DNA from: JABWAJ01 sp038323375 | GTDB lineage: Bacteria; Bacteroidota; Bacteroidia; Chitinophagales; Saprospiraceae | Assembly: GCA_038323375.1 (NCBI GenBank) | Contig: JBBQGV010000015.1 | Span: 1 to 64,000 of the forward strand | Direction: 5' to 3' | Length of the DNA stretch: 64,000 bases | Part shown: positions 40,302 to 47,939 of the stretch, one piece after another | Numbering within the stretch: the first letter of the stretch is position 1 | Layout: each line of letters opens with the position of its first letter | Notes under the pieces: model-generated | Seen by the model: the letters and a program-made list of their open reading frames with translations, nothing else | What the model was told of the DNA's origin: nothing | Database searches by the model: none | Position numbers and translations under genes: made by a program

Positions 40302-41373
40302 ATGTTAGTGTCCGCATTTTCACCGGAAAACATCATTCGGATGCTTAGTTTGAGGGAATTGTTCAGGTTTGGTTTGCGACAGCCTTCGCGCAGCGACTGG
40401 TTTGTCACGTTAGCCTATTGGATAGGTGCCTCGCCTTTTATCCTGAGCAGTTATCTTGGTGACAGCCCTTTCTTACAGGCCATCGGTGGGATGGTGTTTA
40501 CCATTCTTTTCGATACTACGTCCGTATTTATCCTGGTCTTCGGCATTTTTGCCACGTACATTCCAAGGCGACAATACTTAGCTTTATTGGTGGCTACTGT
40601 TGCGCTGTTTGCCGTCAATTCATTAGTTTACAATTACGGCTACGGCATCATTTTTGGGTGGGAATACCGGTCGCCAAGTTTCGAGTTATTGCTTTGGGGG
40701 GTGCTGCGGCATGCCCAGAGTTACGGCATCCTGGCAGCCATCATGATCGGAAAGCAGTTTTTCGACATCCAGAAGCAGTTTTTTGAGTTGGAAAAAGAGA
40801 AGCGCGAGAATGAACTAAAAATGCTCAAGTCGCAGATTGACCCGCATTTTTTTGTTCAACAACCTCAATATCCTGGATGTCCTGATCGAACGCGATCCGG
40901 CGGCAGCCCGGGTTTATCTCAACCACCTGGCTTCCCTTTACCGCTACCTCATCCGGCACAAAGACGAAGAAGTAGTGTCGCTGTACGACGAGTAGGCTTT
41001 CGCTAAAGACTATATTTACTTGTTGCAACAACGCTTTGGAGACGCCTTCAAGTTTGATCTTCAGGGCAATGCCGCTGATATGCAGACCTTTTTTATTCCG
41101 CCCGGCGCCATGCAAACGGTTATTGAAAACGTCGTCAAACACAATGAGGGCGACGATCATCAGCCCATCATGGTGTCTATTTTGTTGGAAAATGACGCAA
41201 TTCTGGTGCGCAATACACTGCGACCAAAATTGGAAAGCGCCGAAAGCAATGGTACAGGCTTAGCCAACCTGCAGGCGCGTTATCGTTTATTAGTTGATCA
41301 AACCCCCGATATCCGGCGCGACAACGGCGAATTCGCTGTGCGTTTGCCGCTGATCCGGGGCGTAAAAGCCTGA
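40302..41373 (+). pseudogene. LytS/YehU-type sensor histidine kinase, broken by a frameshift and a TAG
   Basis: Four or five membrane helices (about 25-150) are followed by a coiled coil and the His-kinase box KSQIDPHF. Within T7 at 40847-40853 one T too many destroys the invariant HFLFNNLN; dropping it restores NILDVLIERD and SLYRYLIRHKDEE. Further on, TAG at 40993-40995 replaces a codon (probably Leu) in YDE-x-AFAKDYIYLLQQRFG. After it the frame is open through the ATPase N-box (AMQTVIENVVKHN) and G-box (GTGLANLQARY) to 41373. The partner regulator 5 bases downstream is intact. Start codon uncertain (40302 or 40341). Confidence 0.85.
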
Positions 41374-41378
41374 ACCGT

Positions 41379-42149
41379 ATGCGCGTATTTATCCTGGAGG
41401 ATGAAGCGCTTGCCGCACAACGACTGATGGAATTCATCCGGATTGCACATCCGGATGCCCAGATTGTGGGGTGGGAAAAAACAATCCGGCAGGGCATGTT
41501 ATGGCTGCAACAAAATGAGGAACCCGACCTCCTGTTTTCCGACATTGAACTGCTGGACGGCAATGTATTCCGACTCTATGAGGCGCACCGTGTCAATTGT
41601 CCCGTCATTTTCACCACCGCTTACGACCAGTTTCTCCTTCAGGCTTTTCAAGTCAACGGCATTGCTTACCTGCTAAAGCCTTACGATCTGGAACAGTTCA
41701 AACAGGCCATTGCTAAATACAACCGCTTATTTGGCACTCCCACAGCGCCGGTGCTGACAGAAGCGGTGCTGGCACAACTGAAGCAGGCTTTCCAGCCCGC
41801 GTTTGCACAATACAAGCAGCGCTTCACCGTGCGCATGGGCGGCGGCATTTATCTCCTGAATACCGAAGACATTCAATGCTTTACTGCTGAGGACAAATTG
41901 GTGCTGGCCTGCACCGCCGAAGGCAAACGCTACCCGCTCAACCAAACAATTGCTGAATTAGAAGGTATGCTTGACCCGCGTCGTTTTTTTAAAATCAACC
42001 GCGGCGACATCGTCAACATCATAGCCATTCGGAAAATTGAACCCCATTTTAACGACCGGCTGGCAGTTACAGTGGTGGGGATTCCAAGTTTTTTGGTAAC
42101 GAGCGCAGCACGCACGTCGGAGTTTCGGAAGTGGCTGGAGGAGGGTTAG
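41379..42149 (+). CDS. LytTR-family response regulator
   Basis: 256 residues. The receiver domain (1-120) has LEDE, phosphoacceptor Asp in DLLFSDIELLDG (about D55), and Lys in YLLKPYD. The LytTR DNA-binding domain (about 150-256) is recognised by FTVRMGGGIYLLNTEDIQCF, TIAELEGMLDPRRFFKINRG and IVNIIAIRKIEPHF. It is the partner of the upstream LytS-type kinase. If that kinase is really broken, the regulator is orphaned or driven by another kinase. Confidence 0.92.
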   Translation: MRVFILEDEALAAQRLMEFIRIAHPDAQIVGWEKTIRQGMLWLQQNEEPDLLFSDIELLDGNVFRLYEAHRVNCPVIFTTAYDQFLLQAFQVNGIAYLLKPYDLEQFKQAIAKYNRLFGTPTAPVLTEAVLAQLKQAFQPAFAQYKQRFTVRMGGGIYLLNTEDIQCFTAEDKLVLACTAEGKRYPLNQTIAELEGMLDPRRFFKINRGDIVNIIAIRKIEPHFNDRLAVTVVGIPSFLVTSAARTSEFRKWLEEG

Positions 42150-42206
42150 TGGTTGTGTAAAAAGACCTGGCACTTATCTATTAGTATGGCAGACAAGTCT
42201 TGCATC

Positions 42207-42296
42207 TTATTCCCTCCTAAACTCGTTATCGCATTTTCCCGTATCTGGATCTTCAACCCCGGGTTTCACCTTGACAAGGTCGTTTATTTTAAACAT
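42207..42296 (-). pseudogene. Fragment matching the N-terminus of the SNF2 protein
   Basis: Thirty codons starting MFKINDLVKVKPGVEDPD, then a stop. They match MFKINDFVRIKSGVKDPD at the start of the SNF2 gene, and the bases in front of the ATG are nearly identical at both loci (AACATTGCTGGCTGGTTTC). Probably the stump of a paralogous gene. Confidence 0.7.
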
Positions 42297-42328
42297 TGCT
42301 GGCTGGTTTCATGATGGGCAAACCTAAG

Positions 42329-42507
42329 AAGCGTGTCGTGAATAACTTACCGGTTTGCGCGGTGGCTTTTTCCATCATGCAGCGTTGATCGTCGGTCGCG
42401 TAGCTTAGGCTATACTCCCTTCTCGCGCCTTGCCTGATGAAAAAATCTGACATGCTGAGCCTGTCGAAGCACCTCGCCCAATTCACGCAACTTATTTACG
42501 ACACGCT
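42329..42507. mobile_element. 179-bp non-autonomous element with inverted ends and a 6-bp target duplication
   Basis: The left end AAGCGTGTCGTGAATAACTT and the complement of the right end (AGCGTGTCGTAAATAAGTTG) match. CCTAAG occurs directly at both borders (42323-42328 and 42508-42513). The interrupted target is known from the duplicate at 36907-36940, where CCTAAG occurs once. No transposase frame is inside. A solo end of the same element lies at 37325-37346. Confidence 0.8.
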
Positions 42508-42540
42508 CCTAAGCAAGATGACGGATATTTTTCGGAATTT

Positions 42541-42675
42541 TTAAAACAAATCCTCCAGCGTCAACACCTTTTCCACCAACCCGAGGCTGTGCAGGTTGTG
42601 TTTCAAGCCAAAAGTGGTCACCATCGTCAACATCAGGTGTTTTCGGGTTTGGGTGACCCTGTGAAAAACCCACAT
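42541..42675 (-). pseudogene. C-terminal fragment of an AAA+ ATPase
   Basis: About 43 codons in one frame, WVFHRVTQTRKHLMLTMV then TTFGLKHNLHS and GLVEKVLTLEDLF stop. The arrangement (a hydrophobic strand, TTFG, then a DLF end) is typical of the tail of Bacteroidota AAA ATPases of the DUF4143/PD-(D/E)XK type. A shorter copy of the last 13 codons sits before the SNF2 gene. Only debris. Confidence 0.55.
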
Positions 42676-42701
42676 TTTGTTTCGTGAAGTTATTGGTGGC
42701 G

Positions 42702-42758
42702 GAATAGCGGGTTACGTGTCGGACACTTTGAAAGTGTCCGACACGTAACCCGCTATTC
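42702..42758. repeat. Perfect 57-base palindrome
   Basis: Two 28-base arms (GAATAGCGGGTTACGTGTCG then GACACTTT) surround a single G. It overlaps the stop codon of the 191-residue gene and has no T-run. In single-stranded form it would be an extremely stable hairpin that could block 3' exonucleases. Confidence 0.9.
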
Positions 42759-43332
42759 AACGCGCAAGGTTCTTGATCTGCTCTTTCAGTTCATAAGCCT
42801 GCACTGCCGTTCGCCGGAGAACGCGGTTTTCTCTCAAGACCTCCAGACTTGCTTCCATGCGCTCCGTAGAAAGCCCTTCCGGGAAAATTTGCCGAAAGCT
42901 TTGCTGCACCGCTTCCGTCGTAAAAGCCTTCCCCGGTAATTTGGAAATGGCATAAATCACTTGCGCTTCCTGATCCGTGAACTGAATTTTCAGTTTGGGA
43001 TAAAAATCAATCAATAACATGACGAAGCCGTAGATGATCTTTTTCACCGTTTCATCAAACAGCGCAATGCCCGCGTATTGGCCGATGAACTTCAGGATCT
43101 CTTCGGTGGAAAGCCGCGCAATATTGGTTAGTTTAAATGACTCGGCGCTGTGTTTGCCAGAGGAGTCCTGCTCCTGCCTGATAGAACGCGTTTCTTTGCT
43201 TTCGGCGATGGGGCGTGGAACAAGCTGAATGTTTTCGTGTAAGATGTCGAGCGTGGCTTCATCCAGCGCCATGCCGTGCTTTTCCAATGCGGCTGTAAGG
43301 TAAGCCGCCAAAATGTCTCTTTGATTTTCCAT
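42757..43332 (-). CDS. Small protein with winged-helix-like C-terminus, partner of Roco-CHAT
   Basis: 191 residues, starting 13 bases after the Roco-CHAT gene on the same strand. I do not recognise the family. The N-terminal half is helical and polar. The C-terminal 75 residues (FTDQEAQVIYAISKLPG, FTTEAVQQSFRQIF, STERMEASLEVLRENRVLRR) read like a winged helix-turn-helix with an ordered pattern of three helices and a wing. No signal or membrane segment. It may regulate the locus or act as an adaptor or substrate of the CHAT protease; both are inference. Confidence 0.65.
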   Translation of the reverse strand: MENQRDILAAYLTAALEKHGMALDEATLDILHENIQLVPRPIAESKETRSIRQEQDSSGKHSAESFKLTNIARLSTEEILKFIGQYAGIALFDETVKKIIYGFVMLLIDFYPKLKIQFTDQEAQVIYAISKLPGKAFTTEAVQQSFRQIFPEGLSTERMEASLEVLRENRVLRRTAVQAYELKEQIKNLAR

Positions 43333-43345
43333 GATCCTGCGTTTT

Positions 43346-46189
43346 TTATTGAGGGTAGATGCGCTGGCCGTTGTAGTAGGCTTCGATTAGCTTGGGAATA
43401 TCCTTATCGGATAGGTTTGCCCGGCTTATCCCCCGCCTAATTGACTGTTCGAGGCTTTTATTTTTAACTAAATTCCGATAAACCCCGGCTGCAAAAATAC
43501 GCGCTGTTTCGGAAAATATCTCTTTGGTGGTACCAATGGTAAAAATACCAACCTTGCTGATAGCTACCGCTTGTTCGCGGCTGTGACAGGCGTTGAGAAA
43601 TACCAACTTGAGTTGAGGCAAGTCTTCTTTGAAGTTGCGAAAAAGGACTTCCAGTTGCTCGGATGACAGGACTTCTTTTCCATTTTTTCCATTACTGTGC
43701 AGCACTAACCCCGCAGGTTGCTTGATGATGCCTTCGGGATCCATGTCTCCCTCCTCCTGCCCATGTCCGCAAAAGTGTAAAATAGACGGCTCATGACGCT
43801 CAATTGCATCGTGCATATCACTTAGACTTGCCTGTTCACATATCTCTATACAAAACTCCCCTTCCCCTTGAACGCTATCTTTAAGGCTGCTCCTGATGGA
43901 TTCGCTCTCGATCTCCCAACTTATTAGTTTTTCCGTTGGATTGGCTTGCAAAAACAATAATGTCACTTTCTCCTGCCCAAATTCCAGTGGGGGAATGGGT
44001 ATGGATAAAGACTGTTCAGCCCCCAGCTTTTCCACCCCCAATTTCTGAATTAAGCGCTCGGTTTGGGCTTGGTGTGCTTCTTTTGGAAGCTCCAATTTAC
44101 CCTGATCCCGGCGTCCCAAAAATATTTTCAGATCTTCAACGGCCACCAGTGTGTCATTTTCGGCGGGTATCCGGTCTTGTTGCCAATTTTTCAACTTGGA
44201 CATATTTACATAATCCTGACCATTGAGACTCACCCACTCTTGCACAGCTTCACCTTGCAGTTCTTCGATTGTGTTGCGGATTTTATCCATCAACCCCAGG
44301 TTATGCTTGTCGCAAAGGATATTGATGTCGTAGGCGTGCCTGCCACGATGAGTAGCGCGCTGCACGGTTACCATCGCATAGTGCCCGGATTCTTTGACGA
44401 CAATGCCATGTTGCCAGATGTCTTTGGTATCGGCTAATGACTGCGCTCTGACAATAAACCGCTGCATGGTGCCCTGATGCAGGAAATCGTGCCGGTATTG
44501 TATATACAGCATTTTCGACAAGCCCTGTACTACCTCAACAATGGAAGGCTCATCTTTCGGCAACAGTTGTGGTGCTATAAACTGCCGTTCTGCCAGAGGA
44601 ACTTGGCGGTATTTATCTTCTTCCTTCTGTTCAGTAACTTCAAAACAAAGTTCGCAACTGATCATGAAGCTGATAAAAAGTTCCTGTTCTGCCGGCGACG
44701 GCTGTTTTTTTGACCATATTTCCTGTAAGTTAGCACCTGAAAAACGGCCTTTGAGCGTATCCCGCAGGTAATGATACTGCAACTTATTATTCCGGTTAAA
44801 CACAGCATAAACCGCCTCAATAGCCCAGCTTTGATCCAGCATAACGGCGTTGCCAAAATAACCTTCCCGATAAAATACCACCCCGGTTTGTGCGAGCCAT
44901 TTGAGCACATCCATTGGGTGTTCGATATGGTAATCTCCTGCAATGTCAAAATACTCATCCAAAGGCAGGGCTTTAGTCCCGGATCGCAACAGATCGCGCA
45001 GATGTTGTCTAAGGTTAGCCCAGGTTAAAGGCAGTTGTTTTTCGATACCCAGCCGTCGTTCAATGGCTTCCTTAACCGTAAACAGCAGCTTATTGCAGCC
45101 GTTGTTTCTTTTATCTGATATGAAAGAGTCTATCTGAAGAAAATCCATAGGTTTGTATCGCTGATCCAAAGCGTATTCGTCCGGGTGGCGGCTATTGTCT
45201 GCCTGGCTTTTGGTTTTTACGACAATTACGGGACTGTTACCACCCTGATGACGGATATAATGCAGCCAATAGTCTAATGAGAAATTCTCGTATTGACGTT
45301 CTTCGCCATCCTCTTGAATGGGACTCTCAGGATTTTGGCGCGTCTCCTCATCCCATAGAGCCAGATACACCGCATTGACCTGCATAAACAGCCGGTGAGT
45401 AGCATGGTAGATGTCCTGCCCGCCAAAGTCCCAAAGATTCAGAATGAACGGAAAATCCGAAGGCTGTTCGCGAGGATATTGCTCCAGCACCACGCCATGA
45501 GTGGACAAATGGCGCTGCTCAAAGGTCTCATACACTAAGCGCTCTACCAGACAACTCTTCCCTACGCCTCCGTTACCCACCAGCAGTACTTTAAATTCCT
45601 TGTTTTCAGTCTCTCCATTGCCCAACTCCTGCAGAAAGCGTTGCATAAAAGGCAAACTGCTACCACTCACATCAGCGGCCTGCCTTTTAGCGCTGGTGAG
45701 TGGATTGCCTTTGAGAAAAAATTGTACCAATTTGGGAAAGCGAACCAGCAAATGGGCCGAAAATTCATTCAGTTGATTGTCACTGAGATCCAGGTGGCGC
45801 AGTTGAGCCAATTGCCCCACCAGTATAAAAGTCTTTAGTTTATTTCTGCTCGCATCCAACCAGCGCAGCCTGTCAAAGCCTGCGGGGAACTTCAGTTCGC
45901 CCTCCAGGCCGCTGTCGCTCACATCTAAGTGTTCCAGCGCGGGCAGCGCTGCCTGAAATTCCAGTTTTTTAAGCTGCTCATTGTTGCCAAGATTGAGGTA
46001 TTGCAAATCCGGTAGTGCCGGCAAACTCAATTCCCCCACATCCAGCTTCGTGGCGCAAATACCAATGACCTCCCTCGCCTTGTTACAGCAAAAGGCATTC
46101 GGCGCAAAAAATTGCCGCAGCGCCGTCAAATCCGACTGCTCCTCAAAACTGACCCCAAAAAGGGTTTTCAAAAATTGTTCTGGTTCCAT
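43346..46189 (-). CDS. LRR-Roco GTPase fused to a CHAT (caspase-like) protease
   Basis: 947 residues from ATG 46189; an upstream in-frame ATG at 46219 lies inside the repeat array and is less likely. Domains in order: leucine-rich repeats (about 45-165, LQYLNLGNNEQLKKLEF, LRHLDLSDNQLNEF); Roc GTPase with Walker A GNGGVGKS (about 205-212), WDFGGQ and VVKTKSQAD; COR region (about 430-640); and a C-terminal CHAT domain with the His-Cys dyad ILHFCGHG (H about 809) and LVFLNACHS (C about 868). Sensor, switch and protease in one chain is a conflict-system or programmed-death architecture. Cytoplasmic. Confidence 0.92.
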   Translation of the reverse strand: MEPEQFLKTLFGVSFEEQSDLTALRQFFAPNAFCCNKAREVIGICATKLDVGELSLPALPDLQYLNLGNNEQLKKLEFQAALPALEHLDVSDSGLEGELKFPAGFDRLRWLDASRNKLKTFILVGQLAQLRHLDLSDNQLNEFSAHLLVRFPKLVQFFLKGNPLTSAKRQAADVSGSSLPFMQRFLQELGNGETENKEFKVLLVGNGGVGKSCLVERLVYETFEQRHLSTHGVVLEQYPREQPSDFPFILNLWDFGGQDIYHATHRLFMQVNAVYLALWDEETRQNPESPIQEDGEERQYENFSLDYWLHYIRHQGGNSPVIVVKTKSQADNSRHPDEYALDQRYKPMDFLQIDSFISDKRNNGCNKLLFTVKEAIERRLGIEKQLPLTWANLRQHLRDLLRSGTKALPLDEYFDIAGDYHIEHPMDVLKWLAQTGVVFYREGYFGNAVMLDQSWAIEAVYAVFNRNNKLQYHYLRDTLKGRFSGANLQEIWSKKQPSPAEQELFISFMISCELCFEVTEQKEEDKYRQVPLAERQFIAPQLLPKDEPSIVEVVQGLSKMLYIQYRHDFLHQGTMQRFIVRAQSLADTKDIWQHGIVVKESGHYAMVTVQRATHRGRHAYDINILCDKHNLGLMDKIRNTIEELQGEAVQEWVSLNGQDYVNMSKLKNWQQDRIPAENDTLVAVEDLKIFLGRRDQGKLELPKEAHQAQTERLIQKLGVEKLGAEQSLSIPIPPLEFGQEKVTLLFLQANPTEKLISWEIESESIRSSLKDSVQGEGEFCIEICEQASLSDMHDAIERHEPSILHFCGHGQEEGDMDPEGIIKQPAGLVLHSNGKNGKEVLSSEQLEVLFRNFKEDLPQLKLVFLNACHSREQAVAISKVGIFTIGTTKEIFSETARIFAAGVYRNLVKNKSLEQSIRRGISRANLSDKDIPKLIEAYYNGQRIYPQ

Positions 46190-46192
46190 ACG

Positions 46193-46456
46193 CTTTGTTT
46201 CGCGGGCTTCGTTTCGCACGCTTCGTTTCGCACGCTTTGTTTCGCACGCTTTGTTTCGCGGGCTTCAGTCCGCTTTGTTCCACACGCTTTGTTTCGCGGG
46301 CTTCAGTCCGCTTTGTTTCGCACGCTTTGTTTCGCGGGCTTTGTTTCGCGGGCTTCAGTCCGCTTTGTTTCGCACGCTTCGTTTCGCACGCTTTGTTTCG
46401 CGGGCTTCAGTCCGCTTTGTTTCGCACGCTTCGTTTCGCACGCTTCAGTCCGCTTT
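46193..46456. repeat. Degenerate tandem array of family A words, left block
   Basis: About 260 bases built from three short modules in varying order: CTTTGTTTCGCGGG, CTTCGTTTCGCACG and CTTCAGTCCG. It sits directly in front of the Roco-CHAT start and includes the complement of GCGGACTAAAGCCCGC in a G variant. Units are about 12 bases. Not CRISPR: no unique spacers. Confidence 0.85.
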
Positions 46457-46554
46457 GTTACCCCCACAGTTCAACTGTTCATTCATATATATCATTAGGT
46501 AGTTCATATAGCCAGGCTGTAGTGTGGATAGCCTACAAAATTTTCTTTTCTTTT

Positions 46555-46806
46555 GACAGCGGACTAAAGCCCGCGAAACAAAGGAAACAAAGCACACGAA
46601 GCGAACCCGTGAAATAAACGCTTTACGCTTTTGACAGCGGACTAAAGCCCGCGAAACAAAGCACACGAAGCGAACCCGTGAAATAAACGCTTTACGCTTT
46701 TGACAGCGGACTAAAGCCCGCGAAACAAAGGAAACAAAGCACACGAAGCAAACCCGTGAAATAAATGCTTTACGCTTTTGACAGCGGACTAAAGCCCGCG
46801 AAACAA
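46555..46806. repeat. Tandem repeat of 69/78-base units, right block
   Basis: Units start GACAGCGGACTAAAGCCCGC at 46555, 46633, 46702 and 46780 (partial). Units are 78, 69 and 78 bases long; the difference is a 9-base GAAACAAAG duplication. Each also carries CACACGAAGCGAACCCGTGA. It lies between the FGE-fold gene and Roco-CHAT, in opposite orientation to the left block, so the two blocks could pair in RNA. Confidence 0.88.
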
Positions 46807-46865
46807 AGCCGCGACTCCCCGCGACACAAAAAAATAAAGGGTAAAAGGGTAAAAGTGACCAAGGG

Positions 46866-47609
46866 TTAGTACCGAGCCAGGCGAAAACCGATATTGAGGC
46901 TCCTGTTAACAGCATTGAAGAGGAAGTAGCGGTAGGACACCCGACAGAAGTCATCGTTGATGTTCCAGGACCCGCCACGAACCACGCGGCCAGCGCCATT
47001 GCTCTCTGCCCAGGCGCTGCCGTCCTGTGGCGCCTTTTTGTAATCATCCTGCCAATGATCCGCACACCATTCCCATACGTTGCCGCTCATGTCGTACAAA
47101 CACAGTTCGTTGGGCAATTTCAGTCCGACGGGCTTTGTGGCACGGTGGCTGTTTTGCCTGAACCAACCCACCTCTTTCAACTGGTGGCTGCCCGCGTAAG
47201 GAAAGCCCAGACTCTGTCGCCCGCCCCGGGCTGCGTATTCCCATTGTGCTTCCGTTGGCAGGCGAAACCGGCGGCCATCCTGCTCATTTAGCTGCTGGAT
47301 GTTGGGCAGGGCATTGAGTTTTTCCAGAAAAAGCCGGGTGTCGTCCCATGAAATCTGCTCGACGGGCAGGTCAGCACCTTTAAAGTGGGAAGGATTGTCC
47401 TGCATCACGCCCTGCCATAGTGCCTGGGTCACCGGGTATTGGCCGATCTCAAAAGATGCGATCTTGACGGGGTGGATGGGATTTTCATTGCGATATGCAT
47501 CACGGCCCATCATAAAATCGCCGCCCTCCACGGTTACCATCGGAATGGATAAGCCATCGGCTATGGGGATATTCAGGATAGGAACAAGCGGTTTGTTTTG
47601 CACGAGCAC
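46866..47609 (-). CDS. FGE-sulfatase/C-type-lectin-fold protein with variable-like C-terminus
   Basis: 247 residues from a GTG at 47609 (GTG 47603 also possible). The fold is marked by VTVEGGDFMMGRDA, YPVTQALWQGVM, FRLPTEAQWEYAARGG, MSGNVWEWCADHW and RVVRGGSWN. The Cys pair expected of true formylglycine-generating enzymes is not evident, so a binding rather than catalytic role is likely. The last 35 residues (GGSWNINDDFCRVSYRYFLF then NAVNRSLNIGFRLARY) occupy the place where diversity-generating retroelements mutate such proteins, and most of the exposed codons end in C or T. It lies upstream of Roco-CHAT on the same strand. Confidence 0.85.
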   Translation of the reverse strand: MLVQNKPLVPILNIPIADGLSIPMVTVEGGDFMMGRDAYRNENPIHPVKIASFEIGQYPVTQALWQGVMQDNPSHFKGADLPVEQISWDDTRLFLEKLNALPNIQQLNEQDGRRFRLPTEAQWEYAARGGRQSLGFPYAGSHQLKEVGWFRQNSHRATKPVGLKLPNELCLYDMSGNVWEWCADHWQDDYKKAPQDGSAWAESNGAGRVVRGGSWNINDDFCRVSYRYFLFNAVNRSLNIGFRLARY

Positions 47610-47665
47610 AGGGTTTGTTTTTGAGTTGGCGGCTTCAAAACGGCATAAAGCTAAGGTTTTTTTTA

Positions 47666-47712
47666 ATGTCTGTCTTTATAGTCCGATAGCTGCGTTGTGC
47701 GAAGGCTCAAAA
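47666..47712. repeat. Family B element, partial copy
   Basis: AATGTCTGTCTTTATAGTCC then GATAGCTGCGTTGTG matches one end of the 3474-3603 element. Next to it at 47741-47765 is a single family A word (GCGGACTGAAGCCCGCG). Confidence 0.6.
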
Positions 47713-47784
47713 CTGGTCATTTACACGAGTAACCTACGGCGGACTGAAGCCCGCGAAACAAAGCACACGCGAAACGAAACCCTA

Positions 47785-47883
47785 CACCACCAACTCCAAC
47801 GACTCCTGCTTATTCAAGTAATACGGCACATTTTCCGCCACCACAATGTCGGGGGGGAGGTAGTGGATTAGCATCGAAGGCAT
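47785..47883 (-). pseudogene. Short reading-frame remnant upstream of nagB
   Basis: On the minus strand an open stretch reads MPSMLIHYLPPDIVVAENVP then YYLNKQESLELVV stop. It resembles the end of a protein-coding gene with its start lost, or a 33-residue small protein. The same sequence is copied at 37007-37110 with one G fewer in the G-run, which breaks the frame there. Function unknown. Confidence 0.35.
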
Positions 47884-47896
47884 CTTAATAATTTTA

Positions 47897-47904
47897 TAAC
47901 TTTG
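47897..47904 (+). promoter_or_regulatory. Candidate Bacteroidota -7 element of nagB
   Basis: TAACTTTG matches the TAnnTTTG consensus and lies 35 bases before the nagB ATG. No good TTG at -33 was seen. The same site is preserved in the pseudogene copy at 37121-37128. Confidence 0.45.
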
Positions 47905-47939
47905 CTAAAAATATCGCGATCACGTTACATCAAACAGCC

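Noticed and set aside
1073..41000. Stop-codon reassignment or programmed readthrough to explain the in-frame stops
   Set aside because: TAA, TAG and TGA all end intact genes in the window, the interrupting stops are of two kinds, and no stimulatory structure or selenocysteine signal is seen next to them.
42509..42760. 83-codon minus-strand frame over the ATPase-tail debris and the palindrome
   Set aside because: Its translation matches nothing, whereas another frame of the same bases gives a recognisable ATPase tail.
46193..46806. CRISPR-like array
   Set aside because: Units are contiguous or differ by small indels; there are no unique spacers of constant length and no cas genes.
46445..47065. 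206-codon minus-strand frame through the repeat array and the end of the FGE-fold gene
   Set aside because: It is made of repeat translation (FVSRALVRCQKRKAF repeated) and an out-of-frame shadow of the real gene.
42757..47609. Complete diversity-generating retroelement within the window
   Set aside because: No frame shows reverse-transcriptase motifs such as YxDD and I found no template-like repeat of the variable region.
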